This document shows positions 33,791 through 39,775 of a DNA stretch of 39,775 nt, piece by piece; within the stretch, counting starts at the first letter, position 1; the number at the start of each line of letters is the position of its first letter. Made by a program: the position numbers and the translations under genes. Location of the stretch: NCBI GenBank assembly GCA_944382895.1, contig CALWNV010000008.1:1-39775 (forward strand), read 5' to 3'. The notes under the pieces were generated by a model, which was given only the letters and a program-made list of their open reading frames with translations, searched no databases and was not told the origin of the DNA. This stretch comes from an uncultured Clostridia bacterium (GTDB lineage: Bacteria; Bacillota; Clostridia; Oscillospirales; UBA644).

Positions 33791-34372
33791 TTACCTTTTT
33801 TCAATAACCTTATCTATTATTCCGTATTCAAACGCGGAAGCCGCTGTCATAAAATTATCGCGTTCGGTATCTCTTTCTATTTCTTCCAAAGCTTTACCCG
33901 TATTTTGCGCAAGGATCTCATTCATGCGCTTTTTTATCCGCATGATATGATCTGCATGAATCTGTATGTCTGTTGCCTGACCCTGGAATCCCCCCAGAGG
34001 CTGATGTATCATTATTTCGCTATTGGGCAACGCAAATCTTTTTCCTTTTGTACCTGAAGAAAGCAAAAATGCGCCCATACTGGCAGCCATACCGATACAT
34101 ATCGTAGAAACGTCACACTTGATATATCGCATAGTGTCATATATCGCCATTCCCGAAGTAATAGAACCGCCGGGGCTGTTTATATATAGACTTATATCTT
34201 TATCCGGGTCGGAGGCTTCAAGATAAAGCAACTGGGCAACAACAAGGTTTGCTGAAACATCGTTTACCTCTCCCGCAAGAAAGACAATCCTGTCATTAAG
34301 CAGCCGAGAAAAAATATCATATGACCGTTCGCCTCTATTGGTCTGTTCAACAACCATTGGAACTAAACTCAT
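33791..34372 (-). CDS. clpP: ClpP, ATP-dependent protease proteolytic subunit
   Basis: A 193-residue serine protease that forms the double-heptamer chamber of ClpXP. The catalytic triad is Ser98 (GMAASMGAF), His123 (MIHQPLGG) and Asp172 (ERDTERDNF). The start [29 protein letters not shown] end matches the family; the ATG at 34372 lies eight bases after AGGAGG, while the ATG two codons upstream lies only two bases after it. It stands between tig and clpX in the usual Firmicute order. No propeptide of note precedes the mature end. Confidence 0.97.
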   Translation of the reverse strand: MSLVPMVVEQTNRGERSYDIFSRLLNDRIVFLAGEVNDVSANLVVAQLLYLEASDPDKDISLYINSPGGSITSGMAIYDTMRYIKCDVSTICIGMAASMGAFLLSSGTKGKRFALPNSEIMIHQPLGGFQGQATDIQIHADHIMRIKKRMNEILAQNTGKALEEIERDTERDNFMTAASAFEYGIIDKVIEKR

Positions 34373-34425
34373 TTTCATTTCCTCCTGAACTGTTTGTATT
34401 TAGTTTACGTGAAGTATATTTTATT

Positions 34426-35910
34426 TTATTCCTTTTTTTCGGATTTTGTTTTACCGGAAGCAGAAGATTTCTTCGCGGTACCGGAGGCTGTTTTTGAAGA
34501 AGTCTTTGTTGTCGACGTTTTTTTAGAAGCAGATTTTTTTACTTCCGGTTGAGATTCTTCGGAAGCTTTTTTAGCAGAAGTTTTCGCAGAAGATTTCTTC
34601 GCCGCAGGAGTCTTCTTTTCCTCGGTGATCTCCGCATTTGCCTTTACAAGTTCATAAGCTTTTTGCAGAGAAATATCTTTTGTTATATAATCTGTCGTTT
34701 CAGGATTCTTGATTTTTTCCACATCTTCGAGATTATATGCCTCTGCGAGTTTTTTGTATTGCTCCTCGATATCGGATTCCTCAATTATTATTTTTTCTTT
34801 CTCTGCTATTTTTTCGAGAGCAAGACGAAGTTTTACCTGTTTTTCAGCGTTCGCTCTGAACATTCCGCGTAAAGAAGCTTTGTCCTGTCCTGTATACTTA
34901 AGATATCCGTCAAGGGAAAGCCCCTGAGAAGAAATACGTTGTTCAAAATTATGCAGCTGATTGTCTACTTCCTGCTCATACAAACATTCAGGGATTTCAC
35001 CCTGTACAAGCTCAACTATTTTATCCGTAAGTTTATCATATATATCATTTTCAGCTTCCGTGTCTTTCCGTTCCTGAAGTTTTTTGCGAATGTCCGCTTT
35101 GAACTCTTCAAGAGTGTCAAACTCACTTATATCTTTAGCAAATTCATCGTCAAGATCAGGAAATTCTTCTTTTTTAATGGAATGAAGCTTAATTTTAAAC
35201 TCTGCATCTTTCCCTTTCAAATCTGCGGAATGATATTCATCAGGGAATTTTACATTGACAGAAAATTCCGTCCCCGCTTCATGTCCTACCATCTGCTCTT
35301 CGAAGCCTGGAATAAATTGCCCCGAGCCTAATTTCAAAGAATAATTCTCAGCTTTCCCTCCGTCAAAGGCCTTTCCATCCGTAAATCCTTCAAAGTCAAA
35401 AACGACAGAGTCTCCCATTTCAGTTTTACGTCCTTCCACATCAACAAGGCGAGACTGTCTTTGCCTGTAACGGGCAAGCTCTTCCTCAACATCGGCATCG
35501 GTGACTTCGTTTGATTTCTTTTCAGCTTTGATTCCCTTATAGTTTTCAATTTCAACCTCAGGCATAACTGTTACAGTAGCAGTAAACGAAAACCCGCTCC
35601 TGTCAAGTTTATCAAGATCAGGAAAATTAAAATCAGGTCTGTCACAGGGATTTATCCCGGACTCTTCAACCGCCTGATAATAAACGGCAGGAACAATATC
35701 ATTAAGAGCATCTTCATTAAACAAAGCTTCTCCATACATTTTTTCAAGCATCTTACGCGGCGCATGACCTTTACGGAATCCGGGAACAGACATTTTGGGC
35801 GCGTTTTTTTTGTAAGCAGCTTCCAAAGCTTTCTCAAACTCATCACCGCTTACAGAAATAAGTAATTCAACCGTGTTTGTCGCTGTTTTGTTGACTTTTT
35901 CAAGTTTCAT
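34426..35910 (-). CDS. tig: Trigger factor with an extended lysine-rich tail
   Basis: A 494-residue ribosome-bound chaperone and peptidyl-prolyl isomerase. The N-terminal ribosome-docking loop has the signature PGFRKGHAPRKM. The FKBP-like domain follows (GDSVVFDFEGFTDGKAFDGG, FIPGFEEQMVG), then the helical arms. After residue 430 there is an unusual 65-residue low-complexity tail of Lys, Ser, Thr and Ala, with 19 lysines, resembling histone H1 or AlgP-like tails. Ordinary trigger factors end near 430. The tail may bind RNA or ribosomes; this is inference. AGGAG precedes the ATG. It heads the tig-clpP-clpX cluster. Confidence 0.96.
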   Translation of the reverse strand: MKLEKVNKTATNTVELLISVSGDEFEKALEAAYKKNAPKMSVPGFRKGHAPRKMLEKMYGEALFNEDALNDIVPAVYYQAVEESGINPCDRPDFNFPDLDKLDRSGFSFTATVTVMPEVEIENYKGIKAEKKSNEVTDADVEEELARYRQRQSRLVDVEGRKTEMGDSVVFDFEGFTDGKAFDGGKAENYSLKLGSGQFIPGFEEQMVGHEAGTEFSVNVKFPDEYHSADLKGKDAEFKIKLHSIKKEEFPDLDDEFAKDISEFDTLEEFKADIRKKLQERKDTEAENDIYDKLTDKIVELVQGEIPECLYEQEVDNQLHNFEQRISSQGLSLDGYLKYTGQDKASLRGMFRANAEKQVKLRLALEKIAEKEKIIIEESDIEEQYKKLAEAYNLEDVEKIKNPETTDYITKDISLQKAYELVKANAEITEEKKTPAAKKSSAKTSAKKASEESQPEVKKSASKKTSTTKTSSKTASGTAKKSSASGKTKSEKKE

Positions 35911-35988
35911 ATTTTACAACTCCTAAAATTATATGTACAAATTATTATATCATAAAATTATATACTAAAAATGAAATTTACAAAATTT

Positions 35989-36672
35989 TCATAATTTACA
36001 GGGATAAAAATCAAGAAAATCCGCAGAAATCAAATGAAGATTTATTCCTTTATATTCTCCTCTGACTGCCATACTGTGAGCTGTCGAACCATGAAGATGC
36101 GCATAAAAACAATCTTTTATCCCGTATTCAAGCAAAGCATTGATTATTTCAGAATTTTCCTCTCCGCCGAAAACCGGAGGATAATGCAAAAAAACAAGTG
36201 CCGGTTTTTCAGAGCCTGTTTTTCGCCAGCACTCAAGTGAAAACCTTAATCTCCCGGCTTCTCTCAGGGTTATCTTTTCATCGTGTTTTTCGCCGGGTTC
36301 AAGAAGCCATCCCCTGGTTCCGCAAATATAAAAATCTTCTGTTTCGAATGTGTTGTTATGCAAAAACACAATGTCCCCGAACGACTTTGAAAATTTATTC
36401 ATTTTGGAAACTGATGTCCACCAAAAATCATGATTCCCCTTAAGAATGATTTTTTTCCCTTTAAGACTTTTAAGAAAATCAAAATCCGATTCCAGCTCAT
36501 CGAAATTCATTGCCCATGAAGTGTCTCCCGCCAAAACTGCAACATCATCATTACCAAGGCACCATCGCTCTTTGATTTTTCTCGCATGATCCTCCCATAA
36601 CGGACCGAATACATCCATCGGCTTTCCGGAAGAAAAGGACAAATGAAGATCTCCTATCGCATATAAAGCTAT
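35989..36672 (-). CDS. Calcineurin-like metallophosphoesterase with probable AUA start
   Basis: A 227-residue two-metal phosphoesterase. The conserved motifs are GDLH (Asp8, His10), GDTSW, KGNHDFWW, HYPP and a late HLHG. The frame contains a TTG at 36642, but starting there would lose GDLH and so both first metal ligands. Upstream in frame back to the TAA there is no ATG, GTG or TTG. The only site with a ribosome-binding sequence is ATA at 36672, nine bases after GGAGG, giving the N-terminus M-A-L-Y-A-I-G-D-L-H-L-S that family members show. The ATA shares bases with the dipeptidase TAG stop. The substrate is unknown. Confidence 0.8.
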   Translation of the reverse strand: MALYAIGDLHLSFSSGKPMDVFGPLWEDHARKIKERWCLGNDDVAVLAGDTSWAMNFDELESDFDFLKSLKGKKIILKGNHDFWWTSVSKMNKFSKSFGDIVFLHNNTFETEDFYICGTRGWLLEPGEKHDEKITLREAGRLRFSLECWRKTGSEKPALVFLHYPPVFGGEENSEIINALLEYGIKDCFYAHLHGSTAHSMAVRGEYKGINLHLISADFLDFYPCKL

Positions 36673-37532
36673 TTTTGACCGCCTCCCAAAACACGTAAAA
36701 AATTCTTATACGCAATTTTTTCGGCAACTTCTTTGCCATACTCTCTTTTTATAACTTTTATAACTTTCTTTATGTCGGAAACATCCGAAATACCTTTCGG
36801 AGTAGTGTCAATCCCATCAAAATCACAGCCAAAACAAAGAGCATTTTCCGCATCCATTGACAGAAAATAATCAATATGTTGTAAAAGACCATTTATGTCA
36901 GCATTTTCGGAAACAAAAGGAGGATAGACATTAAGACCGATCAGCCCTCCGCGTGAAACAATAATACGTATCTGCTCATCAGTCAGATTCCTTAAATGAG
37001 CGTATACTCTTCTGGCATTTGAATGAGTCGCAACAATTTTTCCGGAACAACAACTAACGACATCATAAAACCCTGCATCGGAAAGATGTGAAACATCCGG
37101 CAGTATATTAAGTTCTTCAAGCCGTCTGACACACTCTTTTCCGAGAGGGCTCAACCCCTCGGCATTATTGGTCTGAGCTCCGACTGCAAGCGCATTCTCC
37201 CCGTTCCAGACAAGCCCGAAAATACGCACCCCAAACTGTTTAAGTCTATCCAGATTTTCCAGCCTGCCCTCCAAGACATCGCCGCCTTCAACGGTTATAT
37301 ACGGAACAACATTTTTTTCCTTTCTCACAAGCGGCAAAAAATAATTGACAACATCTTCAAAATAGCTCATCCCTCCGTTTTTGAGCGTATCGTTTATAAA
37401 AACCGCAAAACATTGATATATTCGTTCATACGCGCCCAAAGACCTGTGATTAAGATGGATTCCGGAATCAAACCCAATTCTGCGGTCATATATATATGTC
37501 GCCGTATCACAATGCAAATCTGCGTAGATCAT
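36669..37532 (-). CDS. Membrane dipeptidase family (M19) protein
   Basis: A 287-residue zinc dipeptidase of the renal-dipeptidase family. The metal ligands are visible in order: HxD (His7 and Asp9 in DLHCDT), the bridging Glu82 in VEGGD, His149 in VSHLSD, His170 in ATHSN, and the substrate-binding Asp near 237 in GCDFDG. It lacks a signal peptide, so it is cytosolic in spite of the family name, as is typical of bacterial relatives that split dipeptides, including D-amino acid ones. Its ATG lies inside the end of yraN (a 26-base overlap) and its stop overlaps the phosphoesterase start, so all three are tightly packed. Confidence 0.93.
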   Translation of the reverse strand: MIYADLHCDTATYIYDRRIGFDSGIHLNHRSLGAYERIYQCFAVFINDTLKNGGMSYFEDVVNYFLPLVRKEKNVVPYITVEGGDVLEGRLENLDRLKQFGVRIFGLVWNGENALAVGAQTNNAEGLSPLGKECVRRLEELNILPDVSHLSDAGFYDVVSCCSGKIVATHSNARRVYAHLRNLTDEQIRIIVSRGGLIGLNVYPPFVSENADINGLLQHIDYFLSMDAENALCFGCDFDGIDTTPKGISDVSDIKKVIKVIKREYGKEVAEKIAYKNFLRVLGGGQK

Positions 37533-37911
37533 CTTCGTTCACCGTACAGAAATTCTTATAATGTGTATATTTTTTTACAATTTTTTCGTCATATGAGATC
37601 CCTATAAAATCAAAAGAGAAAGTAAAAAACTCCGTTTCTATTTCCGCCTGCGCGAGTTCGCGAATATATTCGGAAGCGGAAAGAGTAATATGGGTAAGTT
37701 TTTTCACAGTAACCGCTTCCTCAGGAAAAAAAGGAGCCTTTTCATATCTGGCTTTGACTTCAATAAAAGAAATAACAGATTTCTTAAGCGCTATTATATC
37801 GATCTCTCCAAAACGGCAGCGATAATTTTGAGCAAGGATTTTATACCCGTCTGCTTTAAGCTTTTCTACAGCAAATTCTTCAAAAACTGCTCCAATATTA
37901 ACCGACAGCAT
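37507..37911 (-). CDS. yraN: YraN/UPF0102-family nuclease-like protein
   Basis: A 134-residue protein with the PD-(D/E)XK nuclease-like fold of the UPF0102 family. The family pattern is clear: GAVFEEFAVEKLKADGYKILAQNYR, then GEIDIIAL (Glu36, Asp38) and FIEVKAR (Glu51, Lys53). The function is uncertain; it is suspected to act in DNA processing. The frame is open ten codons upstream to a TTG immediately after the rnhB stop, but the ATG at 37911 matches the family N-terminus and has AAGGG before it. It follows rnhB as in many Firmicutes. Confidence 0.88.
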   Translation of the reverse strand: MLSVNIGAVFEEFAVEKLKADGYKILAQNYRCRFGEIDIIALKKSVISFIEVKARYEKAPFFPEEAVTVKKLTHITLSASEYIRELAQAEIETEFFTFSFDFIGISYDEKIVKKYTHYKNFCTVNEDDLRRFAL

Positions 37912-37941
37912 CCAGCCCTTCGCCTCTCCCCAACTGCACAA

Positions 37942-38541
37942 TTATTTTTCTGAAAGATTTTTAAGAAATGTATGTCTGTAAAAATCCTGTACACCGTATT
38001 TTTTTATCAATTCGTAATGTTTTTTTGTCGGATAGCCTTTATGCCGACCAAGTTCATATTGAGGAAATTCTTTGTCGAGTAAAGCCATATATCTGTCTCT
38101 CGTTACTTTTGCAAGGACAGAGGCCGCGGCAATAGAAGCACATAAAGAGTCTCCTTTTACAACACATTCTCCGTCAATACCAAGCCCTTTTATCCGGTTC
38201 CCGTCAATCAAAGCAAAAACAGGTCTGGGGGAGCACTGATCGACAGCGCGCTTCATCGCAAGAAACGTAGCATTGAGAATATTAAGCTTATCTATCTCCT
38301 CAGGATACGCGAACGCTATTCCGTATGTAACAGAATTTTCTTTTATCACATCAAAAAGAGCCTCTCTTTTTTTTTCAGAAAGTTTTTTTGAGTCATCAAG
38401 CCCGTCAATAACAACATTTGTTTTCAAAATCACCGCGGCAGCGCACACCGGACCGCAAAGAGGTCCGCGTCCTGCCTCGTCTATCCCGCATATAAATTGA
38501 CCGTAAATATCACGATATTTTCTTTCAAAATCAAGATCCAT
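37942..38541 (-). CDS. rnhB: Ribonuclease HII
   Basis: A 199-residue enzyme that cuts the RNA strand of RNA-DNA hybrids and removes single misincorporated ribonucleotides. The catalytic DEAGRGPL is at 21-28 (Asp21, Glu22), followed by DSKKLSEKKRE, the later Asp in ALIDGN, and GYPTKKHYE near the C-terminus, as in the family. The ATG at 38541 is preferred over a TTG nine bases upstream. It overlaps the end of rbgA by 11 bases with no strong ribosome site of its own, so it probably depends on translational coupling. Confidence 0.95.
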   Translation of the reverse strand: MDLDFERKYRDIYGQFICGIDEAGRGPLCGPVCAAAVILKTNVVIDGLDDSKKLSEKKREALFDVIKENSVTYGIAFAYPEEIDKLNILNATFLAMKRAVDQCSPRPVFALIDGNRIKGLGIDGECVVKGDSLCASIAAASVLAKVTRDRYMALLDKEFPQYELGRHKGYPTKKHYELIKKYGVQDFYRHTFLKNLSEK

Positions 38542-39442
38542 GTTTTTCAAGATTATCCAGCGTTATTCTCCCGATTTTTCCCGCCCTGAATTCATCAAGC
38601 AGAACGATCGAGGCTCGCTCAGTATCAAATCTCCCTCCGCTTAAAATAAACCCTCTTTTTGCCGCAATAAGGTTCAGCAGCTCATAAACATCCTCCGGCA
38701 AAGTCTCAGGAAGCTTATATCTCTCACGTAAAAAATCCACATATCTGTTTTTCAGAATATCAAGCAAAACCATTGCAAGACCTTCCAAATCAAGTATGTT
38801 ATCTTTAATAGCGCCTGTTATGGCAAGGTTTTGCGCTGCGTATTTATTTTCCAGTTTAGGCCATAAAATACCAGGCATATCGAGCATGTCTATACCGTTA
38901 CGCAAAGATATCCACTGTTTTCCGCGCGTAACACCAGGACGATCTTCCGCTTTTGCGGCTTTCTGGCCACTAAGGTTGTTTATAAATGTCGATTTCCCGA
39001 CATTCGGGATCCCGAGAACCATTATCTTAACGGATTTCCCGACGATCCCTCTCTGTTTACGCCGTTCAAGTACTTCAGAACAAACTTCTTTAATTTTATT
39101 TTCAAAAAGAGTAAAAGAAGCCGCGCTTCTGACGCGGCTGTCAAAAAGCAGGACCGAACAGCCTTTTTCTTCAAAATAATTTTTCCACCATTTGTTCATT
39201 ACAGGATCGGCAACATCGCTTTTATTCAAAACCAAAAGTTTTGGTTTATCCTTTACTATACGCTCTATATCAGGATTCTTGGAAGAAAGAGGGATCCTCG
39301 CGTCAACAAGCTCTGCCACACAATCCACGTTCGGAAGCATTGCTTCCACCATACGTCTGGCTTTTGTCATGTGCCCCGGATACCAATTTATATTAGCTTT
39401 ATTTTCCGTTATATTCATCTCCGTTTCATTCGTACACAACAT
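38531..39442 (-). CDS. rbgA: RbgA/YlqF, ribosome biogenesis GTPase
   Basis: A 303-residue circularly permuted GTPase that assists late 50S subunit assembly. The N-terminal INWYPGHMTKARR matches the family start. The permuted motifs are in order: G4 NKSD, G1 GIPNVGKST, G2 within PGVT, and G3 DMPG. The C-terminal helical RNA-binding domain ends at the rnhB overlap. The start is uncertain: the first ATG is at 39442, another at 39418 has GGAG right against it, and none has ideal spacing. It lies about 50 bases after the signal peptidase stop. Confidence 0.93.
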   Translation of the reverse strand: MLCTNETEMNITENKANINWYPGHMTKARRMVEAMLPNVDCVAELVDARIPLSSKNPDIERIVKDKPKLLVLNKSDVADPVMNKWWKNYFEEKGCSVLLFDSRVRSAASFTLFENKIKEVCSEVLERRKQRGIVGKSVKIMVLGIPNVGKSTFINNLSGQKAAKAEDRPGVTRGKQWISLRNGIDMLDMPGILWPKLENKYAAQNLAITGAIKDNILDLEGLAMVLLDILKNRYVDFLRERYKLPETLPEDVYELLNLIAAKRGFILSGGRFDTERASIVLLDEFRAGKIGRITLDNLEKHGS

Positions 39443-39493
39443 CGTCAAAGCAATAATAATTTATCCTATAGGGTTTTCCGTTTAGTATCTTTT

Positions 39494-39775
39494 TCAACTT
39501 ACCGCTCCTATCTGATCGAATGGGAAAATACGAAAAATTATTTTCCCGACTATCCTCCGAACATCTTGGCATCCGATATCACGGCAATCATAAGAGTTTA
39601 TACGATTATCTCCCATAGCAAAAAACTGTCCTTCGGGAACATTAATCGTACGTGTCAGCTCTTCGGTTTTTGTGTTTGTTATCTGCCCGTCATCAAGATA
39701 GTCTTCTTCAAGCAGCTCACCGTCGACATAAACCTCACTTCTGACAATCTTTCCACTGCCGTCTTTCTCATTTTT
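39494..39775 (-). CDS. lepB: Type I signal peptidase, C-terminal part (runs off the right edge)
   Basis: Only the last 93 codons are present; the catalytic Ser and Lys lie outside. The visible part has VYVDGELLEEDYL, then VPEGQFFAMGDNRINSYD, the box E signature of type I signal peptidases, with CR where most have SR. It ends in a hydrophobic-basic IVGKIIFRIFPFDQIG, typical of the family. The enzyme removes signal peptides from secreted proteins at the outer membrane face. The signal peptidase-rbgA-rnhB order is the one seen in many Firmicutes. Confidence 0.9.
   Translation of the reverse strand, partial: KNEKDGSGKIVRSEVYVDGELLEEDYLDDGQITNTKTEELTRTINVPEGQFFAMGDNRINSYDCRDIGCQDVRRIVGKIIFRIFPFDQIGAVS

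Noticed and set aside
36551..36739. A 62-codon minus-strand frame covering the junction of the dipeptidase and phosphoesterase genes.
   Set aside because: It overlaps both real genes in another frame and shows no conserved motif.

Overview
This window looks like a chromosomal segment of a low-GC Gram-positive anaerobe of the class Clostridia. The evidence is an A+T-rich base composition with purine-rich GGAGG ribosome sites, and consensus TTGACA/TATAAT promoters. Gene content agrees: a SecA with a SEC-C zinc tail, a long-form hibernation factor, a Gram-positive-type Lgt, a tig-clpP-clpX cluster and a lep-rbgA-rnhB-yraN run. A type I dockerin and several secreted carbohydrate-active proteins suggest a polysaccharide-degrading gut or anaerobic-digester lifestyle. 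Genus is not determined. I saw no rRNA, tRNA, CRISPR array, insertion sequence, integrase or phage gene.

Layout. 1-11042, minus strand: a catabolic island. It holds an aldo/keto reductase (cut by the window edge), a NanA/DapA-type aldolase, two small paralogous unknowns, a neutral-ceramidase-like zinc hydrolase, a Gfo/Idh/MocA dehydrogenase, a DegT/DnrJ-type PLP enzyme, a large DUF4091/GH123-like lipoprotein and a cytoplasmic GH99-like protein with a CBM9-like tail. 11150-11560: a small membrane protein behind a promoter covered by helically phased GTGAT/ATCAC pentamers. 11739-16105, minus: two tandem alpha/beta hydrolases (one lipoprotein, one cytoplasmic) and secA. 16347-17888, plus: a YifB/ComM-type AAA ATPase. 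18235-19577, minus: lgt and a DUF4190 membrane protein. 20060-20587, plus: hpf. 20760-23429, minus: a P-type cation ATPase behind a yybP-ykoY manganese riboswitch. 23713-28467, plus: mnmA, a pyridoxal/pyridoxamine kinase, a dockerin/leucine-rich-repeat secreted protein and a secreted GH99-like protein, closely packed. 28539-30046, minus: a CPBP-family membrane protein and trmL. 30265-32218, plus: a small membrane protein and a MutS-like ATPase. 32549-35910, minus: tig, clpP, clpX. 35989-39775, minus: lep (partial), rbgA, rnhB, yraN, an M19 dipeptidase and a metallophosphoesterase.

How the parts may work together. The left island and the dockerin/GH99 pair look like one glycan-use theme. Secreted or lipid-anchored enzymes would act outside the cell; cytoplasmic paralogues of the GH99-like protein and the esterase could process imported products; the aldolase, dehydrogenases and aminotransferase could handle released sugars. 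This is inference from family membership. The rest is housekeeping: secretion, lipoprotein maturation, proteolysis, ribosome assembly and dormancy, tRNA modification and metal efflux.

Most notable points: the manganese riboswitch-terminator before the P-type ATPase; a metallophosphoesterase whose only reading-frame-compatible start with a ribosome site appears to be AUA; the phased operator array at 11159-11246; the N-terminal dockerin fused to BspA-like repeats and translationally coupled to a GH99-like enzyme; a MutS homologue with a changed Walker B; and a lysine-rich histone-like tail on trigger factor.
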